NCBI GenBank assembly: GCA_964429195.1
Contig: CAYSBC010000014.1
Coordinates: 1 to 36,747, forward strand
Direction: 5' to 3'
Length of the DNA: 36,747 nucleotides
Origin: JBBAFM01 sp041655415
Lineage (GTDB): Bacteria > Bacillota > Clostridia > Peptostreptococcales > JAAYPU01
Below are positions 8,276-16,331 of the stretch, one piece after another (the stretch's first letter is position 1; the number at the start of each line of letters is the position of its first letter). The notes beneath the pieces are model-generated. The model made no database searches, had not been told where the DNA came from, and saw nothing but the letters and a program-made list of their open reading frames with translations. The translations under genes and the position numbers were made by a program.

Positions 8276-8695
8276 ATGTATGATAGCACGGATGTAGCTA
8301 GGGCTGCAATTAAACTTGCGATAACTTCTTCCAGAAGTGCTGAGGAGCAATTGATAAAGAAATTTGAAGAAAAAGATATCCGTGGTATTGCTGTTGATGT
8401 GGGCGGCAATATTATTGATACTATTCATATTGTTATCGAAAGAGCCATATTAGCTTCCAGAAGAAATGGGATTACTTCGGAATGCCATGTAGATGACGGC
8501 GCTATAGCGGGTGCTGCCAAAGATGCCATCATGCAAATCGCAGTGAAGTCATCCGGCCTGAATGGGGGCGGGAAAATAGGTATTTGCAGACACAAAGAAC
8601 ATTTAAGTGTGTGTATCTTTATGAGTATAGGATTGCTTCACTTAAATGAAGTTGTTATTGGCCTTGGCCACCGATCCATTCCTTATAATGAGTAG
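8276..8695 (+). CDS. hutP: HutP-family RNA-binding regulator
   Basis: 139 residues, close to the 148 of Bacillus subtilis HutP, the L-histidine- and Mg2+-dependent antiterminator that binds UAG-rich RNA in the hut leader. Visible family features are the central DVGG...VIERA..A(S/A)(R/K)R segment, ECHVDDGAIAGAA, the glycine-rich GLNGGGKIGI, HLSV.IF..IGLLHL and the ending VIGLGHR. By eye, His71 and His122 align with the B. subtilis Mg2+ ligands His73 and His138, while His77 is replaced by glycine; this needs a real alignment. An AGGAGGG site precedes the ATG. No hutH, hutU, hutI or hutG is present; a sodium:solute symporter gene follows after 72 bases with no terminator between, so co-transcription is likely. 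The physiological target is unknown. Confidence 0.85.
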   Translation: MYDSTDVARAAIKLAITSSRSAEEQLIKKFEEKDIRGIAVDVGGNIIDTIHIVIERAILASRRNGITSECHVDDGAIAGAAKDAIMQIAVKSSGLNGGGKIGICRHKEHLSVCIFMSIGLLHLNEVVIGLGHRSIPYNE

Positions 8696-8767
8696 AGAGT
8701 ATTGAGGTGATCATTAGAAGGGATTGATATTATAATTATATTCGTAGGTATGTAGGAGGTTTTTTTT

Positions 8768-10222
8768 ATGCACTTTTTTTTGTTAGCACTTTATATTTTA
8801 GTCATCGTCGTTATATCTGTTAGCAGCAGAAAAAAAATAAGAGGTGTATCGGATTTTCTTTTGGGGTCCCGTTCTATTAATCCTTGGATGTCAGCATTTT
8901 CATATGGTACTGCTTATTTTTCCGCAGTGATGTTCATCGGATATGCAGGGAAGCTCGGATGGAATTTTGGAATATCTGCTTTGTGGATTGCTGTAGGGAA
9001 CTCTCTTATAGGGAGTTTTTTAGCTTGGCATGTATTGGGCAAAAGAACAAGGGAAATGACCCACCGTTTAAATGCATCGACCATGCCGGAATTCATTGGA
9101 GTCAGGTATGATTCCAAGGCCTTAAAAATTGTTACGGCTCTCGTTATCTTTATATTTTTGGTGCCTTATTCAGCAGCTGTTTATAAGGGTCTTGGCTATT
9201 TGTTTGAAGAAATATTTCATATGAATTTTATATATGCGCTGCTGTTAATGACGGTATTGACGGCTTTCTATTTATTTGCAGGGGGCTTTGTAGCCTCTAC
9301 AAAAATAGACTTTTTCCAAGGTATGATCATGTTAGTAGGGGTTGCTCTTTTGTTATTCTTCATTATAACCAATGAGAAAGTTGGATCCATAGGCTTAGCT
9401 GTCCAAAAGCTAGCTGCCATAGATCCTCAATTAGGACAAGCTATTGGACCACCGGGCTTGATTTCTATTGCTTCCCTGGTCCTAGTTACGAGTTTAGGTA
9501 GCTGGGGGATGCCGAGCATGGTGCATAAGCTTTATACCATTAAGGATGAGAAATCTATTTTTGCAGCGAAATGGGTATCAACCGGCTTCGCTGTTGTGAT
9601 AACCTTTGGTGGCTATTTCACCGGAGTATGCGGCAGACTTATTCTCGATAATCAAAGACCGGAAAGCTATGATATGATTGTTCCGCAAATGATAGCCAAT
9701 TCACTTCCTCAATGGGTATCAGCCATCATCTTTGTTTTAATCATCTCAGCTTCCATGTCCACATTGGCATCCTTAGTACTAGCATCGAGTTCAGCTATTG
9801 CTGTCGACTTAGTCAAGGGTGTACTTTTTCCGGAGATTAATAAACAGGGTATGGTTAAACTTATGCGGCTACTATGTATCTTTTTCGTTGGTCTTTCATT
9901 CATGATGTCTATACAAGATGGAGCTATATTATCCCTTGCCGTATTGTCTTGGGGGGCCGTGTCCGGTTGCTTGTTAGCACCTTATCTTTGGGGGCTCTTC
10001 TCTAAAAAAATAACAAGAATAGGAGTATGGAGTGGTATAATAATCTCTTTAACGATTACGACAGTTGGCGTTATAAAACTGGGCTTTGATAGTCCAAGTC
10101 TACCCACTGTGGGAGTATTATCCTTGATGGTTCCTTTAATCCTGGTTCCCCTTGTCAGCCTGTTTACCAAGAACTTTGAGGAAGAACACTTAGAGTACAT
10201 TTTTGAGGGGAAGATGTCTTAG
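8768..10222 (+). CDS. Sodium:solute symporter (SSS/PutP-like family)
   Basis: 484-residue membrane transporter with about 12-13 hydrophobic segments. SSS-type features are the early SDF(L)LG.R....W..A.SYG.(A/T)YFSA segment (about 28-56), the A.TMPEF...RY block after the first loop, GGFVASTKIDFFQG (about 171-184), and GSWGMPSMVHKLYTIKDEKS (about 239-258). These resemble Na+/proline-type symporters, but the substrate is not certain. An AGGAGG site sits 8 bases before the ATG. Its position directly behind hutP suggests, by inference only, uptake of histidine or a related amino acid under HutP control. It ends 66 bases before comEC, which has its own promoter. Confidence 0.9.
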   Translation: MHFFLLALYILVIVVISVSSRKKIRGVSDFLLGSRSINPWMSAFSYGTAYFSAVMFIGYAGKLGWNFGISALWIAVGNSLIGSFLAWHVLGKRTREMTHRLNASTMPEFIGVRYDSKALKIVTALVIFIFLVPYSAAVYKGLGYLFEEIFHMNFIYALLLMTVLTAFYLFAGGFVASTKIDFFQGMIMLVGVALLLFFIITNEKVGSIGLAVQKLAAIDPQLGQAIGPPGLISIASLVLVTSLGSWGMPSMVHKLYTIKDEKSIFAAKWVSTGFAVVITFGGYFTGVCGRLILDNQRPESYDMIVPQMIANSLPQWVSAIIFVLIISASMSTLASLVLASSSAIAVDLVKGVLFPEINKQGMVKLMRLLCIFFVGLSFMMSIQDGAILSLAVLSWGAVSGCLLAPYLWGLFSKKITRIGVWSGIIISLTITTVGVIKLGFDSPSLPTVGVLSLMVPLILVPLVSLFTKNFEEEHLEYIFEGKMS

Positions 10223-10233
10223 CAGAAAATTAA

Positions 10234-10262
10234 TTGACATATTATGGAAATTAACATACAAT
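10234..10262 (+). promoter_or_regulatory. Strong sigma-A promoter of comEC-holA
   Basis: Consensus TTGACA (10234-10239), 17-base spacer, TACAAT (10257-10262), placed just after the symporter stop and 26 bases before the comEC start. This is among the best promoter matches in the window. Confidence 0.82.
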
Positions 10263-10288
10263 AAAATAAGAAAACGAAGGAGACGAAC

Positions 10289-12655
10289 ATGAGAAGACCT
10301 TTTTTTCTTATTTTTTGTTGCTGCATTATAGTAATTGTTTCTATTTATTACGATATTATCCTTATTGCTATTTTTCTTTTCTTAGCTATGTTGATTATTT
10401 CAGTCCTTTTGAGACGTAAGACTTGGAGTAAGCTACTTGCTATCCTCATTTTATTGATGCTTGTATTGTCTTTATATTTTCAAGGTTATATCAAGCATAA
10501 AAGTGAAATACTTGTATTGCAGGATCAGGAGGTTGTCTTGACCGGCTACGTGAAATCGATTTCAGATAATAAAAACAGCTACGGCAATATGGTTCTTAAA
10601 ACCGAAAAGATAAGCCATAATAATCTGCATCTTAACCGTAACGATGAAATCTTTGTTAACCTGTCAAAAGTCAATGAACAACTACATGAGCTTGTGGGAA
10701 AACAAGTCACATTCAAAACACGTTTAACACTCCCTGAACAAAGCAGAAATCCTAATTGCTTTGATTATAATCTTTATTTAAAAACCAAGGGTATTTATCT
10801 CCTGGGGCAGGCAGAGATGAAGGATGTTCACATCATCGACGACAGTTATAAAAGGATTATCCATCATCTTTTTCAAGTAAAACATCAATTTATAACGAAG
10901 ATTAATAGCACCATGAGAGAAGATGCAGCAGGAGTACTAATTGGCTTGTTGTTTGGAGATAAGGGCTATTTAGATAGCAAGATCTACAGTGATTTTCAAA
11001 AAAACGGAACGGCCCATATACTGGCTGTTTCAGGAATACATGTAGGTATCCTTTATTCACTTGTGCAAAGTATAGGGAATCGGAATAGTAAGGCAAAGGA
11101 TCTGATTGTTGTAGTTTTGCTGTTCACCTATGTCATGTTATCTAATTTTTCCTATTCTGTTATCAGGGCAGCTTCTATGATATGCATCGTCATCTTGTCC
11201 AAGAGAGTGTTTCGGAGGTATGACCTCGTAACATCTGCTTCAGTAAGCGGTACTTGTTTTACACTGTTTAATCCGTTCATTCTATTTAATGTGGGTTTTC
11301 AACTATCCTTCATGGCCGTATTTTCCATAGGAATTCTTTTTCCTTATATAAAAAATTTTTATTTAAAATGGAAGCCTTTTATACCCCTAGGCGAAAAAAT
11401 CATGGATGGTTTTTTGGTCTTGTTCTCAGTCCAACTGGGAACAATGCCTTTAGTGGCTTATCATTTTAATTGCTTCTCTATCAGTTCATTTTTTATCAAT
11501 ATGCCTATTATCCTTGCCGCCGGGATTATTCTTCCTATTGGATTTGTCCTATTTTTGACTTCAATTATTGGTGCAGAGCTGGTTTTTCACTATTTAGTTA
11601 AAATGGAAAATGTTCTTATCGATTCCATTATTATTTTAAACAGCTTTGTTGCAGCCCATTTTAAAGAATCTTTCCTAGTAGCAAGCCCCGAAAAAGTATT
11701 CATTTTTTCTTACTATCTTGTGCTGCTTTTTCTAACCATGGAATATAAGATAGAAGGCCTCGAAAAAAACAAGAAAAAACTTTTGCTTTCCCTATTAATC
11801 CTGTCCTTTCTTTTAACATGGATTTTACATCAATACAAGGATAATTATGATATAATATTTTTGGACGTAGGTCAGGGGGATTGTATTCATATTAAAACAC
11901 CAAGGGGGAAAAATATTCTAATCGATGGGGGCGGAAAAAAGGGCAAGGACAAGCATGATGACGTAGGGTATAAAACGCTGATTCCTTATTTCTTAAAGAA
12001 TAATATTAGACAGATTGACTATGCTATCATTTCTCATCTTCACGAAGATCACTACAAGGGGATTGTAGATATTTTGGGGGATTATAAGATTCGCAATTTG
12101 ATGCTATCGGGTATTCATGAGAAATCAGGGGAGGCATCCTTTATACAATGGCTATGTGATGAATCGAAAACGAATATTCTTTATTTAGAAAAAGGAAACA
12201 GAATAAAGGTCGAAAAAGATATTTTTATAACCATTTTGTATGCAAAAAATAGCGAAATAGCATATAATAGAGATGAGGAAAATGATAATTCTCTCGTGAT
12301 TTTGCTAGAGTACCAAGAAGCCCGTATCCTTTTGACAGGAGATATCGAAAAGAAAGCGGAGAATAAGATTATTGAAGAGGATATAGCTATAAGAAGCGAT
12401 ATCATCAAGGTTCCTCACCATGGGGCCGAAACTTCAAGCTCGATTGATTTTATTAAAAAGGTGAAGCCTAAGGTTGCTGTTATTCAGGTTGGGAAAAATG
12501 GCTATGGACATCCCAGTGAAAAAGTGATATATCTGTATGTGGAACAAGATGCCAAGGTTTTAAGAAATGATTTGGATGGAGCTATATTAGTGGATATAAC
12601 AAAAAACGGTATGAAAATTAAAACACAATTGAGCGGTGAAAGTTATGAATTATAA
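10289..12655 (+). CDS. comEC: ComEC/Rec2 family DNA-uptake channel protein
   Basis: 788 residues with the usual three-part ComEC plan. The N-terminal part has membrane segments and an OB-like domain (about 1-195). The central polytopic Competence domain begins at LIGLLFGDKG and contains HILAVSGIHVGIL and an NP(F)ILFNVGFQLSF motif. The C-terminal metallo-beta-lactamase-like domain (about 525-788) has DVGQGDC, the metal motif HLHEDH, and LLTGDIE...HHGAE. ComEC passes single-stranded DNA through the membrane during natural transformation. GAAGGAGA lies 7 bases before the ATG. comEA is not seen upstream. The 3' end overlaps holA by 11 bases, suggesting translational coupling. Confidence 0.95.
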   Translation: MRRPFFLIFCCCIIVIVSIYYDIILIAIFLFLAMLIISVLLRRKTWSKLLAILILLMLVLSLYFQGYIKHKSEILVLQDQEVVLTGYVKSISDNKNSYGNMVLKTEKISHNNLHLNRNDEIFVNLSKVNEQLHELVGKQVTFKTRLTLPEQSRNPNCFDYNLYLKTKGIYLLGQAEMKDVHIIDDSYKRIIHHLFQVKHQFITKINSTMREDAAGVLIGLLFGDKGYLDSKIYSDFQKNGTAHILAVSGIHVGILYSLVQSIGNRNSKAKDLIVVVLLFTYVMLSNFSYSVIRAASMICIVILSKRVFRRYDLVTSASVSGTCFTLFNPFILFNVGFQLSFMAVFSIGILFPYIKNFYLKWKPFIPLGEKIMDGFLVLFSVQLGTMPLVAYHFNCFSISSFFINMPIILAAGIILPIGFVLFLTSIIGAELVFHYLVKMENVLIDSIIILNSFVAAHFKESFLVASPEKVFIFSYYLVLLFLTMEYKIEGLEKNKKKLLLSLLILSFLLTWILHQYKDNYDIIFLDVGQGDCIHIKTPRGKNILIDGGGKKGKDKHDDVGYKTLIPYFLKNNIRQIDYAIISHLHEDHYKGIVDILGDYKIRNLMLSGIHEKSGEASFIQWLCDESKTNILYLEKGNRIKVEKDIFITILYAKNSEIAYNRDEENDNSLVILLEYQEARILLTGDIEKKAENKIIEEDIAIRSDIIKVPHHGAETSSSIDFIKKVKPKVAVIQVGKNGYGHPSEKVIYLYVEQDAKVLRNDLDGAILVDITKNGMKIKTQLSGESYEL

Positions 12656-13673
12656 AGCATTTGTTAAGGACATAAAAGATGAGGCCAAGAGTGTTTACCT
12701 CTTTTATGGCAATGAAAAGTACTTAATTGATTGGGCGCTTCATATGATAAAAGAAAAGTATGTTGACAAAGCTTTAGAGGATATGAACTTTACATCCATT
12801 GATTTAAAACAAGTTAACAGTTCTCAGATTATTGCTACTGCAGAGACACTTCCGATGATGTCGGAAAAGAGAGTTATTTTTATAGATGGAAGTCAGGTTC
12901 TACAAGGCACAAAGGTAAAAAGCTTTACTGAAGAAGATGAAAAGGCCCTTGCTGATTATATCGATAAGATACCAAAAGAATGCATCCTTGTTTTTATCGG
13001 TGAAGAGAAAATTGATAAAAGAAGATCTCTTTATAAAAAAATAAACAAAGAGGGTTTAGTTTATGAATTTTCCCAATTGAGTGTTTCAGATTTAAGAAAA
13101 TGGATTGAAAAGCAGTTTAGACAGACGAAGAAAATAATTACATCTGATAGAATCATGTTAATAATTGAAGTTTGTGGGTATTTTAATAGAGAGTCAGACT
13201 ATACGTTATATAATTTAGACAATGATATCAAAAAAATATTGAGCTATACAGGCACAGACAAGGAAATCACAGAAGAAGCTATCATGGAAACTATGTCATC
13301 GAATATGGAACGCAATGTTTTTGATTTAGTAGATTACATTGTGGAAAACAATAAAGAAAAAGCATTGAAACTCTTATCTAATTTTCTTTTATATGGGGAA
13401 GCACAGCAAAAGCTGATAGCCCTGCTTTATAGACAATATGACAATTTGCTTCTCATTAAAGTCATGCGGGAAAATGGGAAAGATATGGAATCCATAAAAA
13501 ATATTGTTAAGTTACCTGATTTTGTGATTAGAAAGTATATAAAAAATAGTGGTAAAATGACAACAGAAGGATTGAAAAAATCGCTTATAGATTTATACAG
13601 AATAGATAAGGAGATAAAATCCGGACTTATTTCACCGGAATTAGCATTGGAATTATTTATTGCCACCGCATGA
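12645..13673 (+). CDS. holA: DNA polymerase III subunit delta
   Basis: 342-residue clamp-loader delta subunit (YqeN type), which opens the beta sliding clamp. Visible are the start motif VYLFYGNEKYLID, the AETLPMMSEKRVI segment, and the C-terminal RQYDNLLLIK and SPELALELFI helices typical of the family. A GTG at 12636 is in frame, but GGTGA at 12635-12639 fits ATG 12645 with 5-base spacing. The start lies within the end of comEC, as in Bacillus where comEC and holA are neighbours. Confidence 0.93.
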   Translation: MNYKAFVKDIKDEAKSVYLFYGNEKYLIDWALHMIKEKYVDKALEDMNFTSIDLKQVNSSQIIATAETLPMMSEKRVIFIDGSQVLQGTKVKSFTEEDEKALADYIDKIPKECILVFIGEEKIDKRRSLYKKINKEGLVYEFSQLSVSDLRKWIEKQFRQTKKIITSDRIMLIIEVCGYFNRESDYTLYNLDNDIKKILSYTGTDKEITEEAIMETMSSNMERNVFDLVDYIVENNKEKALKLLSNFLLYGEAQQKLIALLYRQYDNLLLIKVMRENGKDMESIKNIVKLPDFVIRKYIKNSGKMTTEGLKKSLIDLYRIDKEIKSGLISPELALELFIATA

Positions 13674-13700
13674 AGAATAGTATTTAAGAGAGGTGAAGGA

Positions 13701-14177
13701 ATGAAATTATATCCAAGAGAGTTTGCGCTATTAGCGAGAGAAATTGTTAATAATGAAGAATATCAAAAAATGAAGAGTATCAAGCATCATCATGAAAGCG
13801 TTTATAAGCATTCCGTAAGTACGGCTTATATGTCTTATAATTTAGCAAAAAGACTTAACCTGGATTATATCTCTATTACCAGAGGCTGTCTGCTTCATGA
13901 TTTCTTTCTATATAAATTTAAGAGAGGAAAAGGTTTAAGAATTATTTCAGCACCCTTCATCCATATGAGAAAGCATCCCTTGATTGCTCTTGAAAATGCA
14001 TTGAGACATTTTTCACTGAATTCCAAGGAATGCAATATTATTAGAAGCCATATGTTTCCCGTAGGTCTTCCAAAGTCAAGGGAGGCTTGGATAGTTACAT
14101 TTGTAGATAAGTTTAGTGCGACAATAGAATATTCGATAAGAGCCAAAAGACGTCTTATGGCCAATCTTTTTTCTTAG
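13701..14177 (+). CDS. HD-domain phosphohydrolase family protein
   Basis: 158-residue cytoplasmic protein of the HD superfamily of metal-dependent phosphohydrolases. The metal-binding series is visible: a first His in YKHSVSTA (about residue 36), the HD pair in CLLHDFFLY (about 65-66), later histidines in the HPLIALEN and RSHMFP stretches, and the final Asp in FVDKFSATIEY. A run SIKHHHESVYKHS adds extra histidines near the N-terminus. The substrate is unknown; it is not obviously YqeK or RelA. GGTGAAGGA precedes the ATG. It lies 27 bases after holA with no terminator between and is probably in the comEC-holA transcript. Confidence 0.82.
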   Translation: MKLYPREFALLAREIVNNEEYQKMKSIKHHHESVYKHSVSTAYMSYNLAKRLNLDYISITRGCLLHDFFLYKFKRGKGLRIISAPFIHMRKHPLIALENALRHFSLNSKECNIIRSHMFPVGLPKSREAWIVTFVDKFSATIEYSIRAKRRLMANLFS

Positions 14178-14193
14178 GAGCAATGGATAAATA

Positions 14194-14222
14194 TTGAAAA
14201 GTACTTCAAGATAGATTATTCT
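14194..14222 (+). promoter_or_regulatory. Possible promoter of the small helical-protein gene
   Basis: TTGAAA (14194-14199), a 17-base spacer and TATTCT (14217-14222). The -10 is a 4/6 match. A perfect inverted repeat begins two bases downstream, over the predicted transcription start. Confidence 0.45.
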
Positions 14223-14223
14223 G

Positions 14224-14244
14224 ATAATAAGAGGTTCTTATTAT
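14224..14244. repeat. Perfect 9-bp inverted repeat before the small gene
   Basis: ATAATAAGA and TCTTATTAT are separated by GGT. It lies over the predicted transcription start and 23 bases before the ATG, with no T tract after it. It could be an operator or a 5' leader hairpin. Confidence 0.55.
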
Positions 14245-14267
14245 GAGAGAAGGATGAGGTGTGTGTT

Positions 14268-14546
14268 ATGGGGTTTTTAGATAATTTAGGCAAGACTTTA
14301 ACGAGTGCAGGAGAAGCCACCGCCAATAAGACGAAAGAACTGACTGAATTGGCCAAGCTAAATATTGACATTTCTAAGGAAGAAAGTGTATTAAGGGCGA
14401 AATATAATGAAGTCGGTATGAAGTATTATGATATCACCAAGGACAACCCTGATGAAGACTTTAAAAACGATTTTGATGCTATCGCAGAAAGCATCCATAC
14501 CTTAGCTGAATTAAAAGTAAAGCTTCAGGAATTAAAGAACAAATAA
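14268..14546 (+). CDS. Small helical protein of unknown function
   Basis: 92-residue, predicted all-helical, cytoplasmic protein: an N-terminal MGFLDNLGKTLTSAGE segment, then long charged helices (KTKELTELAKLNIDISKEE..., ...HTLAELKVKLQELKNK). The first part resembles clostridial proteins that begin with a similar helical module and end in a zinc ribbon; here there are no cysteines, so the ribbon is absent. A GTG at 14259 is in frame, but GAGGTG (14256-14261) fits ATG 14268. It has a possible own promoter and ends before a strong terminator. Function unknown. Confidence 0.8.
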   Translation: MGFLDNLGKTLTSAGEATANKTKELTELAKLNIDISKEESVLRAKYNEVGMKYYDITKDNPDEDFKNDFDAIAESIHTLAELKVKLQELKNK

Positions 14547-14566
14547 AATCAATCCTATGCATCGCT

Positions 14567-14597
14567 AAAAGTTGCTTTATACAAGGCAACTTTTTTA
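14567..14597 (+). terminator. Strong intrinsic terminator, nested in a larger inverted repeat
   Basis: AAAAGTTGC (14567-14575) pairs with GCAACTTTT (14586-14594), extended inward by three more pairs to an ATAC loop, and is followed by six T residues. An outer repeat, CCTATGC (14554-14560) with GCATAGG (14604-14610) followed by TTTTT, encloses it. It separates the small plus-strand gene from the convergent aroE and may also stop minus-strand transcription. Confidence 0.85.
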
Positions 14598-14625
14598 TTG
14601 TCGGCATAGGTTTTTGCTTTACTTT

Positions 14626-15429
14626 TCAAAGATGCATTTCTTCATAAATTTTTGTAACGATGTCCTCGGGGATAATCCTATCATTCCATATTTCTTGAGA
14701 TTTGATCGCTTGCCCAATCAACATATAAAGGCCATTGATATTTTTGATACAACAATCTTCAGCCATTTGCATAAGCCGTGTTTTTTTAGGATTGTAGATA
14801 ATATCGACGAGGCAGGATGCTCCATCCAAATCTTCATGAGAGATAGGGGAAGCATCGGTATGGGGGTGCATCCCTATGGGCGTACAGTTGACGATAAGGT
14901 CCTTTTTTAATGTTTTCACAGCTTCATAGGGTAGGATATTCAAAGAAGGAAAGGTTACTCTAGCCTTTTCCGGATTGCGGCTGATTAAGGTTATATCCGC
15001 TGCATCCTCATCCTTTAGGCATTCTATGATGGCTTTCGATGCTCCACCGGCACCTAAAAGAACAACCTTGTTATTTTGAATGGGTATTTGAAAATAATTA
15101 AGCATGCGTTTGAAACCATCATAATCTGTGTTATAACCCTTCGTTCCATTCTTGGTGAAAGCAATAGTATTAATTGAACCTATTTTTCCGGCTTGACTGG
15201 ATACATCATCTACATAACGAAGCATTTCAATTTTATAGGGGATGGTCACATTAAGGCCCTTTAAAGGAAGTGCATGAAGTTCTTTTAATATCAATGGAAG
15301 CCTTTCCTCATCTGTTTCAAAGAGTTCATAGGACCCTTCAATATGCATATATTCTAATATTTTTGAATGAAGCTTTGGCGAGAAACTGTGGGACAAGGTT
15401 TTTCCCAGAAGACCATAGCGATTATTCAT
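14626..15429 (-). CDS. aroE: Shikimate 5-dehydrogenase
   Basis: 267 residues, normal for AroE, which reduces 3-dehydroshikimate to shikimate with NADPH. Visible are the shikimate-binding SHSFSP (13-18), the catalytic Lys66 in NVTIPYK, Asp102 in NTDYDGF, the Rossmann motif GAGGASKAI (127-135) and NCTPIGM. It is the last gene of the aromatic operon, 13 bases after pheA, with AAAGGAGC before the ATG. Confidence 0.96.
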   Translation of the reverse strand: MNNRYGLLGKTLSHSFSPKLHSKILEYMHIEGSYELFETDEERLPLILKELHALPLKGLNVTIPYKIEMLRYVDDVSSQAGKIGSINTIAFTKNGTKGYNTDYDGFKRMLNYFQIPIQNNKVVLLGAGGASKAIIECLKDEDAADITLISRNPEKARVTFPSLNILPYEAVKTLKKDLIVNCTPIGMHPHTDASPISHEDLDGASCLVDIIYNPKKTRLMQMAEDCCIKNINGLYMLIGQAIKSQEIWNDRIIPEDIVTKIYEEMHL

Positions 15430-15442
15430 TTTGATGCTCCTT

Positions 15443-16288
15443 TCATTCTGAAGGCAAAGAATAAGATGGATAATTTCCTAAAAATTTATAATACAAACAA
15501 GAATTTTTTACCCTTTCTAAGGCCTTCATCACGGAAGCATCTTTTATATTGCCGTTGAAATCCAGATAAAAGAGGTAATGAAAGGGCTTGCCTATGATGG
15601 GGCGCGATTCTATTTTGGTGAGATTCAAATGAGCCTCTTCAAAATGCCGCATGACTTTATAAAGTGAGCCGGGACTATGGGCAACTGTCAATACCAAACT
15701 GATTTTATCAGCCGTATCCTTGAATTCTTTTCTTTTGCTGAGGATAACAAATCGTGTATAATTTTTAGAGCTGAAATTGATGCCAGGGGCGATAATGGCT
15801 AGATTATAAATGGAGGCAGCTTTTTTGCTGCTGATGGCGCCAATGCTTTTATCAGCCAATGTCATGACAAGTCTTGCACTGTCAGCTGTATTATTATGGG
15901 GTATAAACTTGATATGCCCCTGCTCTTTAAAGAAGGGTTTACTCTGTTCATAGGCCTGTGGGTGGGAATAAACCTGCTTAAGGTCATGGATACTGCTTCC
16001 CGGTAGGCCTAGCAAATGGTGTTCAATTTGAATAGACCATTCACCGACTATGTAGACATCGTATTCATTCAGCAAATGATATGTTTCAGCAATACCTCCG
16101 GTAGAGGTATTTTCTATAGGAAGGATTCCGTAATCGATGGTGTTGTTTTCAAGATTGATGAAGATATCTTCAAATTCAGGAAAATGAAATTCCAATAACT
16201 CTTCAGGGTTAGCCCCTGAAAAATATTCAGACAATGCTTGTTGACTGAAAGAACCCGGAACACCTTGATAGCCAATTTTTTTCTTCAT
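15443..16288 (-). CDS. pheA: Prephenate dehydratase
   Basis: 281-residue monofunctional prephenate dehydratase making phenylpyruvate, the last dedicated step before phenylalanine. The catalytic domain shows GVPGSFSQQA at the start, the IPIENTSTGGI motif, YSHPQA, NNTADSA and the catalytic NYTRF motif. A C-terminal ACT domain with ESRP indicates feedback control by phenylalanine, as known for the family. There is no fused chorismate mutase domain, and none is seen elsewhere in the window. It lies 43 bases after aroC; AAAGG lies about 9 bases before the ATG. Confidence 0.96.
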   Translation of the reverse strand: MKKKIGYQGVPGSFSQQALSEYFSGANPEELLEFHFPEFEDIFINLENNTIDYGILPIENTSTGGIAETYHLLNEYDVYIVGEWSIQIEHHLLGLPGSSIHDLKQVYSHPQAYEQSKPFFKEQGHIKFIPHNNTADSARLVMTLADKSIGAISSKKAASIYNLAIIAPGINFSSKNYTRFVILSKRKEFKDTADKISLVLTVAHSPGSLYKVMRHFEEAHLNLTKIESRPIIGKPFHYLFYLDFNGNIKDASVMKALERVKNSCLYYKFLGNYPSYSLPSE

Positions 16289-16331
16289 AGATAAAAACCT
16301 TTCTGCTTTAAATTTTATCTCTTTTAATACC

